The notes: generated by a model not told the origin, from the sequence alone. A stretch of 64,000 nucleotides of DNA from Dorea_A sp016295505 (GCF_039832105.1 NZ_JBDOHS010000005.1:124001-188000); one strand, 5' to 3'; positions 52,042 to 61,476 are shown, counted from the stretch's first letter. Translations and numbers: made by a program.

Positions 52042-52674
52042 TCAACTTCCGGTGGAATTCTCATAAGCATCTTTCAGATCACTGAGGGCCTCCTGCAACA
52101 ACGCATCTGACTGAACCGCTTCCTGATACGCCTGCCGCGTCTCACTTATGAGAGCCTGCACATCCTCGTGCTGTGCGATCTTCTGAATGTAAGATGCAAC
52201 TTCATCATCTTCAGCTTTCGCACTGACCTGACAGATTCCATTCTCATCCTTCGTCACGTATACCGTACTCAGTCCCGGCACTTCCGTATAGATGTCTCTG
52301 ATCTTCATATCATATCTGACAAACGCCACATATGTATCCTTGTATTTTCCAAGTTTTGTATAGACCTGCATGTGATCATAGGACTCTACAAATTCCTTTT
52401 CATCTTTCAGAGAATCATAATATACTTCTACAGCATCGGTTACTTCCGGAGCAAAGGCTGATTGAAGCGGATTCGTCTCCATATATTCACATCCGGAATT
52501 TTCTTCTTTCGGCTTCTTTTCACTTATCTTCTGTGCTTTTTCTTCTTTCGCTTCTGTAAGGCCAAATCCGACAGTTCCTACCAGAAACACCAGAAAAAAC
52601 AAAATCAGCAGTATTCCCACTCTGTTTCTTTTCTGCTTTCTGTATCCGGCGGAAGTATCTCTTTTTCCCTCCAT
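52042..52674 (-). CDS. Membrane-anchored hypothetical protein
   Basis: This 210-residue protein has a basic cytoplasmic N terminus (residues 1-20), one membrane helix (about 21-41: VGILLILFFLVFLVGTVGFG), a charged linker, and an outer domain of about 140 residues (AFVRYDMKIRDIYTEVPGLS). The outer part resembles a cystatin/NTF2-like small fold but I recognise no family. The start at 52674 has GGAGG 7 bases upstream. A tRNA gene lies just upstream. Confidence 0.82.
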   Translation of the reverse strand: MEGKRDTSAGYRKQKRNRVGILLILFFLVFLVGTVGFGLTEAKEEKAQKISEKKPKEENSGCEYMETNPLQSAFAPEVTDAVEVYYDSLKDEKEFVESYDHMQVYTKLGKYKDTYVAFVRYDMKIRDIYTEVPGLSTVYVTKDENGICQVSAKAEDDEVASYIQKIAQHEDVQALISETRQAYQEAVQSDALLQEALSDLKDAYENSTGS

Positions 52675-52710
52675 AAGACTACCTCCATTGAAAAGCACTT
52701 AAAAAAAGTA

Positions 52711-52782
52711 CACACCCGGGCGGATTCGAACCGCCGCTCCCGCCTCCGGAGGGCGGTGCTCTATCCCCTGAGCTACGGGTGC
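52711..52782 (-). tRNA. tRNA-Arg (CCG)
   Basis: On the minus strand the sequence folds as a cloverleaf. The acceptor arms are GCACCCG and CGGGTGT, with a D-arm GCTCAGGGGATAGAGC. The anticodon stem is CCGCC/GGCGG around CTCCGGA (anticodon CCG), and the T-arm is GGCGGTTCGAATCCGCC. CCA is not encoded. It reads the arginine codon CGG. Confidence 0.97.
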
Positions 52783-52896
52783 ATATACATTCTTTATGAA
52801 ATTACCTTTGTAATATTAACACATTTAGCGGATAAAGTAAAGGAAATGATTTCGACATTTCTCACATTTCCTTTACTTTTCTTTTATTTCAGATAA

Positions 52897-53772
52897 TTAC
52901 AGGAGCAGTTTTCCCTCTTTCCTGTCATAATAATATGCCTGATTCGAAAGGACTTCTTCCGGATCCACCTGCGTTTCATTGATTTCTCTTATGATCTCAT
53001 CAAGATCGTCCTTTGCCGGCGCATCACTCTCAGCTACGATGATCGTCTCATGTACACTGCTCGGAAGTACGTAATAATTCTCTTTCAGACGCTCTGCAAT
53101 CTTCGCAAGCCGCCCATCATAGAGAATCGCAGACGCTCCAAAGCTTCGCGTCCGGTTACTGAAAACGTACATTACATTTCTTCCTTCATATTCCCGATGC
53201 CCGGTCAACTCTTCAATCACAGCCTTCATCGTACAGAACTCATCCGGAAGCAGATATTCTGTATTCCTGTGTGCCGCCTGATAAACCATTTCTTTTGACA
53301 CATTCCATGATCTCAGATGCTCATTGCGGACCAGTACGGATGCAATCCCAAAGGGCCCCGTTTCCAGAAGTACGTAAAATACGACTGCAAGATCCAGATA
53401 TCCGACCGACGGAATCTGCTTTAAAAGCTCCTGATTTTTTTCCCGATTGATCAGGCGATATACAAGCTTTCTTTGAATCGCAGAATAATCTTTTATTGGA
53501 TTTCCTTTCCAGGGGCGCTCAAACCGCACCTCCTCATACAGCTTCAGGATATTACTCACAATTGCTTCCAGCGAAACACCTCTCTGGAACTGCTGGTAAT
53601 ATTCCTCCAGATAAATCGTCGGAGATACATTGATTCCCCGCTCTGCCAGCATAATTCCGTATCGCCTGATGCCATTATTCTTCATATTTGTGTGAAGATG
53701 TACTGTAATATTATCTCTCACCTCCTTTTTTAAAATGCTCTCTACTGCCCGAATAAACTGATCGTATGTCAT
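52897..53772 (-). CDS. DUF5688-like protein of unknown function
   Basis: This 291-residue soluble protein starts MTYDQFIRAVESILKKEV. It carries the phrases YGIMLAERGINVSPTIYLEEYY and DLAVVFYVLLETGPFGIASVLVRN, and VHETIIVAESD near the end. It resembles the DUF5688 proteins frequent in Lachnospiraceae, where function is unknown. No signal peptide or membrane segment is present. It is a single-gene unit. Confidence 0.8.
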   Translation of the reverse strand: MTYDQFIRAVESILKKEVRDNITVHLHTNMKNNGIRRYGIMLAERGINVSPTIYLEEYYQQFQRGVSLEAIVSNILKLYEEVRFERPWKGNPIKDYSAIQRKLVYRLINREKNQELLKQIPSVGYLDLAVVFYVLLETGPFGIASVLVRNEHLRSWNVSKEMVYQAAHRNTEYLLPDEFCTMKAVIEELTGHREYEGRNVMYVFSNRTRSFGASAILYDGRLAKIAERLKENYYVLPSSVHETIIVAESDAPAKDDLDEIIREINETQVDPEEVLSNQAYYYDRKEGKLLL

Positions 53773-53879
53773 ATATCTTCCTTTCCCGGCAGCGATTTCA
53801 AGATTTTGTGGAAATATGGCAGATTATGCCTTTTGAAAATTTAAGAAACAATGATGAAATATTATGGTAGCTACAATTA

Positions 53880-53914
53880 TAAAAAAGCCCTGCAGAAATT
53901 GCAAGGCTTTTTTC
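53880..53914 (-). terminator. Terminator after efp
   Basis: On the minus strand AAAAAAGCCTTGCA pairs with TGCAGGGCTTTTTT around a short loop. Confidence 0.9.
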
Positions 53915-53933
53915 ACATAATGAATAAACAAAA

Positions 53934-54488
53934 TTATGCTCTGGAAAGGTATGCTCCTGTACGGGTGTCGATCTTGATCTTCTCACCCTGCTCTACGAAC
54001 AGCGGAACATTAACCTTTGCACCTGTCTCAACGATCGCCGGCTTGGTTGCACCTGTAGCTGTGTTACCCTTTACTCCAGGCTCTGCCTCTGTGATCACAA
54101 GCTCAACGCTGAGCGGCGGCTCAATTGCAAATACATTCCCCTGATAAGAAGCAACTGTTACGTTCTCATTCTCTTTTACAAACTTCAGAGAATCGCCAAC
54201 TGTCTCTTCTCCAACCGGAATCTGATCATAGGTCTCATTGTCCATAAAGTAGTACAGAGTTCCGTCATTATACAGATACTGCATGTTCTTTCTATCGATG
54301 TGTGCAGTCGTGATCTGCTCATCCGGATTGAAAGTTCTTTCAATCACACCGCCCTTGATGATATCTCTCATCTTTACACGTACGAAAGCAGCGCCTTTTC
54401 CTGGCTTAACATGCTGGAAATCAATTACCTGATATACATTCCCTTCGATCTCTACTGTGATGTTTGTCTTCCATTCAAACTTTGCCAT
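53934..54488 (-). CDS. efp: Elongation factor P
   Basis: This 184-residue protein has the three beta-barrel EF-P fold. The tip loop that enters the peptidyl transferase centre reads KPGKGAAFVR, with lysine at the modifiable position. The C-terminal signature is close to the family's TGATKPAIVETGAKVNVPLF. It relieves stalling at polyproline stretches. The gene is downstream of yqeG with a 60-base gap. Confidence 0.97.
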   Translation of the reverse strand: MAKFEWKTNITVEIEGNVYQVIDFQHVKPGKGAAFVRVKMRDIIKGGVIERTFNPDEQITTAHIDRKNMQYLYNDGTLYYFMDNETYDQIPVGEETVGDSLKFVKENENVTVASYQGNVFAIEPPLSVELVITEAEPGVKGNTATGATKPAIVETGAKVNVPLFVEQGEKIKIDTRTGAYLSRA

Positions 54489-54548
54489 TAGTATAATCCT
54501 CCTTAGTCGTGCCCGAATAGCACTTAACGTTCTATCGCTCTATTCATT

Positions 54549-55082
54549 CTATAATAGATTACGGCTTTTTTCAACCTTTTTTTCATGCTTCAGGCTCTTC
54601 TTATAGAAGTGCAATACAATTTTTTCCAGATATCTCTTCAAAACAATCTGAATCTCTTCTTTGGGATGGATCGGCTTTACCAGAATATTCGGGATTCCGG
54701 CACGTTTTGCTCCCCAGACATCCGTAAACAGCTGATCTCCGATAAAGACCGTTGTATCTCTGTCCGTCCCCATGATCTCCATTGCTCTGATATAATTCTT
54801 CGTGGAAGGCTTGTGTGCATCATACACATAATCCACCTGAACATCTTTGTTAAACATCTCAACTCTTGGCTTCTGATTATTGGAAATCAGACAGCAGCGA
54901 TACCCGATCGCTTTTAACCTTTCAAACAGTGCGATCGCCCTGTGATCTGCCGGCGCTCCATGCGGAACCAACGTATTGTCGATATCAAAGATCAGTCCGC
55001 GAACACCGTTTTCATACATTTTTTCAAAATCAATGACATACGTGGATGCCACATACTTATCCGGGAAAAAACAATCAAACAT
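54549..55082 (-). CDS. YqeG-family HAD phosphatase
   Basis: This 177-residue HAD subfamily IIIA protein has the nucleophile motif FDIDNTLVPH, motif II LISNN, a lysine in HKPSTKNY, and motif IV FIGDQLFTDVWGAKRAG. YqeG members resemble phosphatidylglycerophosphate phosphatases, but the substrate is not proven here. It starts 1 base after the stop of the chorismate mutase-shikimate kinase gene. Confidence 0.92.
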   Translation of the reverse strand: MFDCFFPDKYVASTYVIDFEKMYENGVRGLIFDIDNTLVPHGAPADHRAIALFERLKAIGYRCCLISNNQKPRVEMFNKDVQVDYVYDAHKPSTKNYIRAMEIMGTDRDTTVFIGDQLFTDVWGAKRAGIPNILVKPIHPKEEIQIVLKRYLEKIVLHFYKKSLKHEKKVEKSRNLL

Positions 55083-55083
55083 C

Positions 55084-55866
55084 CTACTCTTCTATCTCCT
55101 GCAAACGCTGAACCAGTTCTTCGCATACCTGAAGAACGGTCTTGTGATCTGTGTTAATTACAATATCTGCTGCCGCTTCGTATTTTCCACGGCGCTGTTC
55201 CATCAGCTCGGCAATTCCCTCTACATTCTTTCTTCCGTTCAGCACCGGTCGGTCATTGCTGTCTTTGACACGCTCATATACAACCTCCGGACTTGCAGTA
55301 AGAAGAACGACTCTTCCGTTTTTCTTCATCTCTTCCACATTGCGTTCCCGAAGTGCTGCTCCTCCTCCACAGGAGATCACCGTATTCTTTCTGTCCTGCA
55401 TCTCGATCAGGAGACTGGTTTCAAGATCCCGGAAATATTCTTCCCCGTAAGTCGCAAAAATATCCGGAATACTCATCTCTTCACGCTCTGCGATCACCTG
55501 ATCCATCTCAACGATCTCCATATCAAACATCGTGCTCAGGTAATCGGATATCGTACTCTTTCCCGCTCCCATGAATCCGATCAGTACAATATTATAATCA
55601 AACAGTTTTCTCGCCTGTATTCTTTTACTATTACGTAAAATACAGCGAAATACATCAAAAATTTCTTCTTTATATTTATTATCCGCCAGTTTCTCTTCCA
55701 GTCTGTTTTTCTGCTTCTTCTCCTGCTGAGGCTGCAGAATTGCCATGCCATATTCTTCTTTATATGCCATGATCTTCTCAACAATTGCATTGCGTTCTGC
55801 CAGGGCATCAATAATCTTGTCATCACACAATGCCAGCTGTTCTCTGTACATCTCCAAATCATTCAT
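55084..55866 (-). CDS. Chorismate mutase-shikimate kinase fusion
   Basis: This 260-residue fusion has residues 1-85 as an AroQ-type all-helical chorismate mutase (MYREQLALCDDKIIDALAER). Residues 90-260 are a shikimate kinase with Walker A GFMGAGKST, DLETSLL and the GGGAALRERN lid, and DRPVLNGR. Joining the kinase (step five) with the mutase that follows chorismate ties aromatic amino acid synthesis together; such fusions occur in clostridia. AGGAGAAAA precedes the ATG. Confidence 0.94.
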   Translation of the reverse strand: MNDLEMYREQLALCDDKIIDALAERNAIVEKIMAYKEEYGMAILQPQQEKKQKNRLEEKLADNKYKEEIFDVFRCILRNSKRIQARKLFDYNIVLIGFMGAGKSTISDYLSTMFDMEIVEMDQVIAEREEMSIPDIFATYGEEYFRDLETSLLIEMQDRKNTVISCGGGAALRERNVEEMKKNGRVVLLTASPEVVYERVKDSNDRPVLNGRKNVEGIAELMEQRRGKYEAAADIVINTDHKTVLQVCEELVQRLQEIEE

Positions 55867-55984
55867 GTCTGTTTTCTCCTGTCTTATCCTGTAAATCCAT
55901 TTGTATATTCGTGTGTATTATAGCAGTATTTCCAGTGATAAGCAAGAAAAATGCAACCGACATGCGGTATGTGATGTCCTGATA

Positions 55985-56641
55985 TTAAAACTCTTTTCTC
56001 TCCATAACCCGCAGCGAAATCAGTGCAGATATTCCAAGCATCAGTGCCCATACCAGCAGTAATATGGCAGTCATACTACCGAAGCTTGCCTGATCCAGTT
56101 TTTCCAATATTGCGGTAAAATTGACGGATGTCCCTTCCGCAATCTTAACAAAAACAAGTGCCACCACAAAAGCCAGAGCAAACACTGCAAAAAATGCCAT
56201 TCTGCTCTTTTCCGCACCAAATTTCAACTGAAGCGGAATACTGATCGCAAGGATCATACCTGCCACTACCAGTGCGACAACACTGACTACTCCCAGTTCC
56301 TGCGGTTCTATCTCCAGCTTGCGGACCATGACAAATACGAAGTCCAGAGCCGTAACTATCAGCCAGGCAAGAAATGACGTCAGTACACCAAATAAATATT
56401 TTTCAGCAACATATCCTTTCCTGCTGATCGGCAGAGAAAAAAGGTACGCCGCTCCGTTATCATACTCATCATAAGAAATCGTGCTCATGGTGAACATGGA
56501 AAACATCATAGTTGCATAAGTAATGGTAAAATAAGGACTGTCATTCGTGACCAAAAACATAAAAGTGATCAGCCCAATTATAAGAAAAAACTGTTTCTGA
56601 TTTTTCAAAAGTTTAAAATCTTTAATCAATAAACCCTTCAT
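55985..56641 (-). CDS. ABC-2 type transporter permease
   Basis: This 218-residue membrane protein has six predicted helices and the N terminus MKGLLIKDFKLLKNQKQFF, typical of permeases next to YtrA-type regulators. Its ATG overlaps the stop of the ATPase gene (TAATG). It is the membrane part of a two-component ABC transporter controlled by the upstream GntR regulator. The substrate is unknown. Confidence 0.9.
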   Translation of the reverse strand: MKGLLIKDFKLLKNQKQFFLIIGLITFMFLVTNDSPYFTITYATMMFSMFTMSTISYDEYDNGAAYLFSLPISRKGYVAEKYLFGVLTSFLAWLIVTALDFVFVMVRKLEIEPQELGVVSVVALVVAGMILAISIPLQLKFGAEKSRMAFFAVFALAFVVALVFVKIAEGTSVNFTAILEKLDQASFGSMTAILLLVWALMLGISALISLRVMERKEF

Positions 56642-57486
56642 TACTTTTCACCTCGAATCATCATCATAATCAATTCATCAATAGTTCCTTTTTCTATCAC
56701 AATCTCCGGATAATTTTCACTGTAAAACTGCTTCTGATTCGTCAGACAGGTATATCCGAATTCCTCTTTTTTATGACGCAGGATATAAGACTGATCCAGC
56801 TTTTCAAACTGTTGCTGAGTTACCTTCAGCACTCCGTATTCACTGAGCAAAACATCCGTCTCTTCATGCAGAACGATATTTCCTCCGTCAATCATATACA
56901 GATCATCACAAAAACCTTCCAGATCACTGGAAATATGAGAACTGATTAATATGGTGCGATCGTTCTGTTCCATATATTCCCGCAGAAGATTCAGGATCGC
57001 ATCTCTTGCGATCACATCCATTCCCGCTGTCGGCTCATCCAGAATCAGCAGTCTGGCATTGTGAGAAAGTGCCGCAAGTACCTGGAGCTTCCGTTTCATA
57101 CCGGTGGAAAATTCTTTGATCTGTTTCTTTAACGGAAGCTGAAATTCCTTACATTTCTCCAGGAACCATACTTCTTCAAACTGCGAATACATGCTCCGAA
57201 GCATCGGAAGCAGATCCTCAATGCTTAGGTATCCGCTGAAACCGGAATCTGCAAGGACCACACCGATTGCTTCTCTGTCCTTCGCTGTCAGCTCCGTCGC
57301 CGGCTTATTCATGATCATGATCCGGCCCCCATCTGTGCGGATCAGGTTCAGCGCAGCCTTAAATGCAGTACTTTTTCCGGCGCCGTTCGGTCCGATCAGA
57401 CCGGTAATACATCCTTTTTGTACTTCCATTGAACAGTTTAATTCAAAATCACGATAGTTTTTTCTGACATTTTCCATTTTCAACAT
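56641..57486 (-). CDS. ABC transporter ATP-binding protein
   Basis: This 281-residue ATPase has Walker A GPNGAGKST, a variant signature FSTGMKRKL (FSTGM in place of LSGGQ), Walker B LLILDEPTAGMD, and the switch His in SSHISSD. The last 70 residues form an extra domain. It is in the operon gntR-ATPase-permease, starting 5 bases after gntR. It resembles the BcrA/YtrB group. Confidence 0.92.
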   Translation of the reverse strand: MLKMENVRKNYRDFELNCSMEVQKGCITGLIGPNGAGKSTAFKAALNLIRTDGGRIMIMNKPATELTAKDREAIGVVLADSGFSGYLSIEDLLPMLRSMYSQFEEVWFLEKCKEFQLPLKKQIKEFSTGMKRKLQVLAALSHNARLLILDEPTAGMDVIARDAILNLLREYMEQNDRTILISSHISSDLEGFCDDLYMIDGGNIVLHEETDVLLSEYGVLKVTQQQFEKLDQSYILRHKKEEFGYTCLTNQKQFYSENYPEIVIEKGTIDELIMMMIRGEK

Positions 57487-57491
57487 CGCAC

Positions 57492-57863
57492 TTAATCCTC
57501 CAAAACAATCTGAAATAATTCTGCAATCTCCTGATTGCTCATTCCACAGCTTCTGCCTTTTCGGATGGCCATCTCCAAATCAGCTTCTACTTCTCTTTTC
57601 TTCTCCTCCAGCATCGTCATCTGATTTGCGCACGCCACGAAGCTTCCTTTGCCGTGAACCGTGACCACGAATCCCTCTTCTTCCAGAGCATCGTATGCCT
57701 TCTTTACAGTCAGTGCACTGACTTTGAGTTCCTTAGCTAATGTACGAACTGACGGGAGCATCGTTTCTTCCTGCAATTCCCCGTGCATGATCTTTTCCTT
57801 GAGCTGATCACAGATCTGCTCGTAGATCGGCTGCATGGAAGAATGATTGATAATCACATTCAT
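57492..57863 (-). CDS. GntR-family regulator, YtrA type
   Basis: This 123-residue protein has the short YtrA form: a GntR winged helix (LPSVRTLAKELKVSALTVKK, about residues 37-57) with only a small C-terminal helical tail. YtrA-type proteins repress adjacent ABC operons until a cell-envelope signal appears. It is first in the operon, and its own promoter is covered by AACAGT palindromes. Confidence 0.93.
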   Translation of the reverse strand: MNVIINHSSMQPIYEQICDQLKEKIMHGELQEETMLPSVRTLAKELKVSALTVKKAYDALEEEGFVVTVHGKGSFVACANQMTMLEEKKREVEADLEMAIRKGRSCGMSNQEIAELFQIVLED

Positions 57864-57882
57864 GTTACCCCTCCTTCGTTAT

Positions 57883-57931
57883 AAACAGTATATAACAGTT
57901 TGTAACTGTTGTCAACTGTTTTATACTGTTT
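57883..57931. promoter_or_regulatory. GntR operator array over a promoter
   Basis: AAACAGTATA (57883-57892) is the reverse complement of TATACTGTTT (57922-57931). Inside lie AACAGT-TTGTA-ACTGTT (57894-57910) and a further AACTGTTTT. On the minus strand TTGACA (57910-57915) and TATACT (57887-57892) form a promoter with 17-base spacing. Every part of the promoter is within the repeats, so binding should block it. Confidence 0.8.
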
Positions 57932-57954
57932 ATTCTATATTTGTTATATTTCCA

Positions 57955-58015
57955 TTAAAAAAAGGAAGTTCCGCTCCATAGCTGACTCTTCAGTTATAGA
58001 GCGACACTTCCTTCT
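57955..58015 (-). terminator. Terminator after ilvE
   Basis: On the minus strand AAGGAAGT and ACTTCCTT, with inner TCGCTCTATAACTGA pairing TCAGCTATGGAGCG-type bases, are followed by TTTTT. Confidence 0.85.
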
Positions 58016-58069
58016 AAATTGTACGTTTTCAGACAGCGCAGGCGGAATCTCCATCACTGCAGTCCCTGA

Positions 58070-59095
58070 TTAGCAGATCTTGCAGATCCATCCTTCCGGA
58101 GCTTCGATGCGTCCCATCTGGATTCCGGTCAGTGTATCGTACAGTTTCTTTGTCACAGGTCCCATCTCTTCCATTCCGCTTGGGAAACAGATCTCTTTTC
58201 CGTGATCCACGATCTTTCCTACCGGAGAGATAACAGCTGCGGTTCCGCAGAGTCCACATTCTGCAAAGTCTTTTAACTCATCAATGTGTACTTCTCTTTC
58301 TTCCACTTCAAGTCCAAGATAGTGTTCCGCAACATACATCAGTGAACGTCTTGTAATGGATGGAAGAATGGTAGAGGACTTCGGAGTTACCACTTTGTTA
58401 TCCTTTGTCACAAACAGGAAGTTCGCTCCGCCTGTCTCCTCAACTTTTGTTCTCGTAGCAGCATCCAGATACATATTTTCATCATATCCTTCTGCGTGAG
58501 CAGTTACAATTGCATGAAGGCTCATAGCGTAGTTCAGACCAGCCTTAACATGTCCCGTTCCATGCGGTGCAGCACGGTCAAAATCAGATACTTTAATCGT
58601 GATCGGCTTAGCTCCGCCCTTGAAGTACGGACCAACCGGTGTTGTAAATACACGGAACTGATACTCATCTGCCGGTTTTACACCAATAACAGAACTGGAG
58701 CCAAACATATATGGTCTTACATACAGTGTTGCTCCGGATCCATACGGCGGAACATATGCTGCATTGGCAGCTACTACCTGTTTCACAGCTTCCACGAATT
58801 TATCCTCCGGATATACCGGCATTTCAAGTCGTGCAGCTGAATCTGCCATTCTTTTTGCATTCAGATCCGGACGAAATGTTACGATATGTCCGTCCTCTGT
58901 TGTATATGCTTTCATACCTTCAAAACATGTCTGCGCATACTGCAATACACCTGCACATTCATTAATTACTACATTTGCATCGGAGGTAAGGGTACCTTCG
59001 TCCCATGTTCCATTCTTGTAATTGGAAACGAATCTCTTATCTGTCTGCACATAACCAAAGCCAAGATTTGACCAGTCAATATTTTTCTTTTCCAT
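58070..59095 (-). CDS. ilvE: Branched-chain amino acid aminotransferase
   Basis: This 341-residue class IV PLP aminotransferase of the long (bacterial/eukaryotic BCAT) form has the PLP lysine in HVKAGLNYA (about residue 186). It also has the family segments YAQTCFEGMKAY, LYVRPYMFG and EECGTAAV-like AECGLCGTAAVISPVG. It makes Leu, Ile and Val from their keto acids. GGAGGA lies 8 bases before the ATG. It has its own promoter and terminator next to ilvBN. Confidence 0.96.
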   Translation of the reverse strand: MEKKNIDWSNLGFGYVQTDKRFVSNYKNGTWDEGTLTSDANVVINECAGVLQYAQTCFEGMKAYTTEDGHIVTFRPDLNAKRMADSAARLEMPVYPEDKFVEAVKQVVAANAAYVPPYGSGATLYVRPYMFGSSSVIGVKPADEYQFRVFTTPVGPYFKGGAKPITIKVSDFDRAAPHGTGHVKAGLNYAMSLHAIVTAHAEGYDENMYLDAATRTKVEETGGANFLFVTKDNKVVTPKSSTILPSITRRSLMYVAEHYLGLEVEEREVHIDELKDFAECGLCGTAAVISPVGKIVDHGKEICFPSGMEEMGPVTKKLYDTLTGIQMGRIEAPEGWICKIC

Positions 59096-59141
59096 TGTAT
59101 ATTCCTCCGTCCTTTTAACAACTGATTTATTTTCTGCGTCT

Positions 59142-59170
59142 ATTATAATACGTTACTTTTCAAAATTCAA
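59142..59170 (-). promoter_or_regulatory. ilvE promoter
   Basis: On the minus strand TTGAAT (59165-59170) and TATAAT (59142-59147) are 17 bases apart, about 47 bases before the ATG. Confidence 0.8.
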
Positions 59171-59210
59171 GAGCGCACTCTGTTTTTTATTCAATAGTTC
59201 AGCCATATTC

Positions 59211-59723
59211 TTACCGTTCCATCATACTGATAGATTCAATCCCGACGCTTCCGCCTCTGACTACCTCTATACTCTTGAACTCTTCCTTCATCAGCTTAAT
59301 CACCGCATCATTTTTCGTAGCGGTCTGAACAAACTCCAGAAGCAGACTGTCTTTTCCGTAATCGATCACCTTTGCTTTAAATGTCTCCGCGATCTGGAAG
59401 CACTCCACCTTATCCTCCGGTGTGCATTTGCGTACTTTTACATACAGGATCTCTTTCATACGAACAAATACATCTGTAAAATCTATCACTTTAATGACCT
59501 CAACCAGACGATTCAGCTGTTTCTTGATCTGTTCAAATGTCTCATCGTCACTGACTGTTGCAATCGTCATTCTGGATATGGTAGGATCTTCTGTCGTTCC
59601 AACTGTAAGGCTGTCCAGGTTGTAGGACTTTCCGGAAAAGAGTCCGGATATCTTGGAGAGGACGCCCACCTGGTTCTCCACATACAGGGAGATCCAGCGT
59701 TTCTTCATATTATTGTTGCTCAT
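59211..59723 (-). CDS. ilvN: Acetolactate synthase regulatory subunit
   Basis: This 170-residue small subunit has an N-terminal ACT domain (SLYVENQVGVLSKISGLFSG, NLDSLTVGTTEDPTISRMTI) and a C-terminal half of the ILVH type. It activates IlvB and makes it sensitive to valine. AAAGGAG precedes the ATG. It starts 31 bases after ilvB in the T-box-controlled unit. Confidence 0.95.
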   Translation of the reverse strand: MSNNNMKKRWISLYVENQVGVLSKISGLFSGKSYNLDSLTVGTTEDPTISRMTIATVSDDETFEQIKKQLNRLVEVIKVIDFTDVFVRMKEILYVKVRKCTPEDKVECFQIAETFKAKVIDYGKDSLLLEFVQTATKNDAVIKLMKEEFKSIEVVRGGSVGIESISMMER

Positions 59724-59754
59724 ATCTATCTGCTCCTTTCATATCTTCTCTTGC

Positions 59755-61476
59755 TTAACAATCCAATATCATATCTTCCAGTGTTCCGCCCGGCTGAATC
59801 ATCGGATATACCAGATCTTCAGGATCAATGTCAAATTCGATGACATACGGTGTTTTTTTGCTCTTCATGGCTTCACGGAATGCCGGTTCGATCTCTTCTT
59901 TCTTTGTAACATGGATGCCTTTTGCCCCATAGCTTTCCGCCAGTTTCATAAAGTCCGGTGTATATGGCGGACATTCTACTTCCCCACATTTGCCTCTGCA
60001 GGCTGCTCCGGAACGCAGACAGGTCATGGAATAACGTTTTCCGTAGAACAGTTTCTGCCACTGACGAACCATTCCAAGATTGTTATTATTAAAGATACAA
60101 CTGATGATCGGAAGCTCTTCGAGCACCGCAGTCGCAAGTTCCTGACTGTTCATCTGCATACCGCCGTCCCCGGAAATTGAGATGACCGGTACATCCGGAT
60201 TGCCGATCTTGGCTCCGATCGCTCCCGGAAGGCCATATCCCATTGTACCGAGTCCGCCGGACATCAGGAGCTTTTTCTTTTCTGTGATCTCAATAAACTG
60301 TGCCGTGAACATCTGATGCTGTCCCACATCTGTTACAATAATGGCTTCATCAAATACACGATTGATCGTCTCAATCACATCCTGTGGTGTCATGATCGGT
60401 TTCTTTTTCATGACAAGCGGATGTTCCATCTTCCACTCACCAACTTCATCCAGCCACTTTTTCGTGTCGCATTCCGTCACATATTCCAGCATCTTTGTAA
60501 TTGCTTCTTTTGCATCTGCAACGATCGGAACATCTACCTGCACATTTTTTGAAATTGCCGCCGTATCAATATCTATATGTACAATCTGTGCATGCGGGGC
60601 AAATGAATGCAGTTTTCCGGTAATACGGTCATTAAATCTGGTTCCGATCGAGAACAACAGATCACATTCATTTACTGCCATGTTGCAGGCATATGCACCG
60701 TGCATGCCAAGGTTTCCTACATACAGCGGATGATTCGTCGGAATCGCACCTCTTCCCATGACCGTCGTAACAACCGGCACCTTCGTCTTTTCTACCAGTT
60801 CCGTAAACTCCCGGTTCGCATGTGCGATATTCACGCCTCCGCCCGCAAGGAATAATGGTCTTTCAGCCTTGGAGAGCATTTTGATCGCACGCTTTAACTG
60901 CCCGATATGAACCCGCGTATTCGGTTTATATCCCCGGATATTGACTTCCTGCGGATATTCAGCATCCCCAAGCTCTGCCATGACATCCTTCGGAAGATCG
61001 ACCAGCACCGGACCCGGACGTCCTGTTCTCGCAATGTAAAAGGCTTCTTTTAAGATACGTCCCAGATCCTCTCTATTTCTGACAGTAATTCCATATTTGG
61101 TAATGCTTCTGGTAATTCCAACGATATCAACCTCCTGGAACGCATCATTTCCGATCAGATGTCTTGCTACCTGACCGGTAAAGCATACCAGAGGAACACT
61201 GTCATAATATGCTGTTGCAAGTCCGGTCACCAGATTCGTTGCCCCAGGGCCACTGGTTACCAGGCATACCCCAACCTTACCTGTAGAGCGCGCATACGCA
61301 TCTGCCTCATGCACCAGCGCTACCTCCTGTCTTGGCAGGATCACTTTTGTATAATCCTGTTTATACAATTCATCACTGATGTCAATCGTACATGCTCCCG
61401 GATACCCGAATATTGTATCCACGCCTTCCTCCCTCAGCGCCTTTACCAACAACTTGTTTCCACTGATTTTTCTCAT
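59755..61476 (-). CDS. ilvB: Acetolactate synthase catalytic subunit
   Basis: This 573-residue thiamine-diphosphate enzyme condenses pyruvate or 2-ketobutyrate to acetolactate or acetohydroxybutyrate. The catalytic glutamate is in PRQEVALVHEADAYAR, the FAD/central domain contains YVGNLGMHGAYACN, and the ThDP-Mg motif is ISGDGGMQMNSQELATAV. The start at 61476 has GAAGGAGG 8 bases upstream; longer frames run into the T-box leader. An internal cysteine-rich insert (CLRSGAACRGKCGEVECPPY) is unusual for AHAS. Confidence 0.96.
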   Translation of the reverse strand: MRKISGNKLLVKALREEGVDTIFGYPGACTIDISDELYKQDYTKVILPRQEVALVHEADAYARSTGKVGVCLVTSGPGATNLVTGLATAYYDSVPLVCFTGQVARHLIGNDAFQEVDIVGITRSITKYGITVRNREDLGRILKEAFYIARTGRPGPVLVDLPKDVMAELGDAEYPQEVNIRGYKPNTRVHIGQLKRAIKMLSKAERPLFLAGGGVNIAHANREFTELVEKTKVPVVTTVMGRGAIPTNHPLYVGNLGMHGAYACNMAVNECDLLFSIGTRFNDRITGKLHSFAPHAQIVHIDIDTAAISKNVQVDVPIVADAKEAITKMLEYVTECDTKKWLDEVGEWKMEHPLVMKKKPIMTPQDVIETINRVFDEAIIVTDVGQHQMFTAQFIEITEKKKLLMSGGLGTMGYGLPGAIGAKIGNPDVPVISISGDGGMQMNSQELATAVLEELPIISCIFNNNNLGMVRQWQKLFYGKRYSMTCLRSGAACRGKCGEVECPPYTPDFMKLAESYGAKGIHVTKKEEIEPAFREAMKSKKTPYVIEFDIDPEDLVYPMIQPGGTLEDMILDC

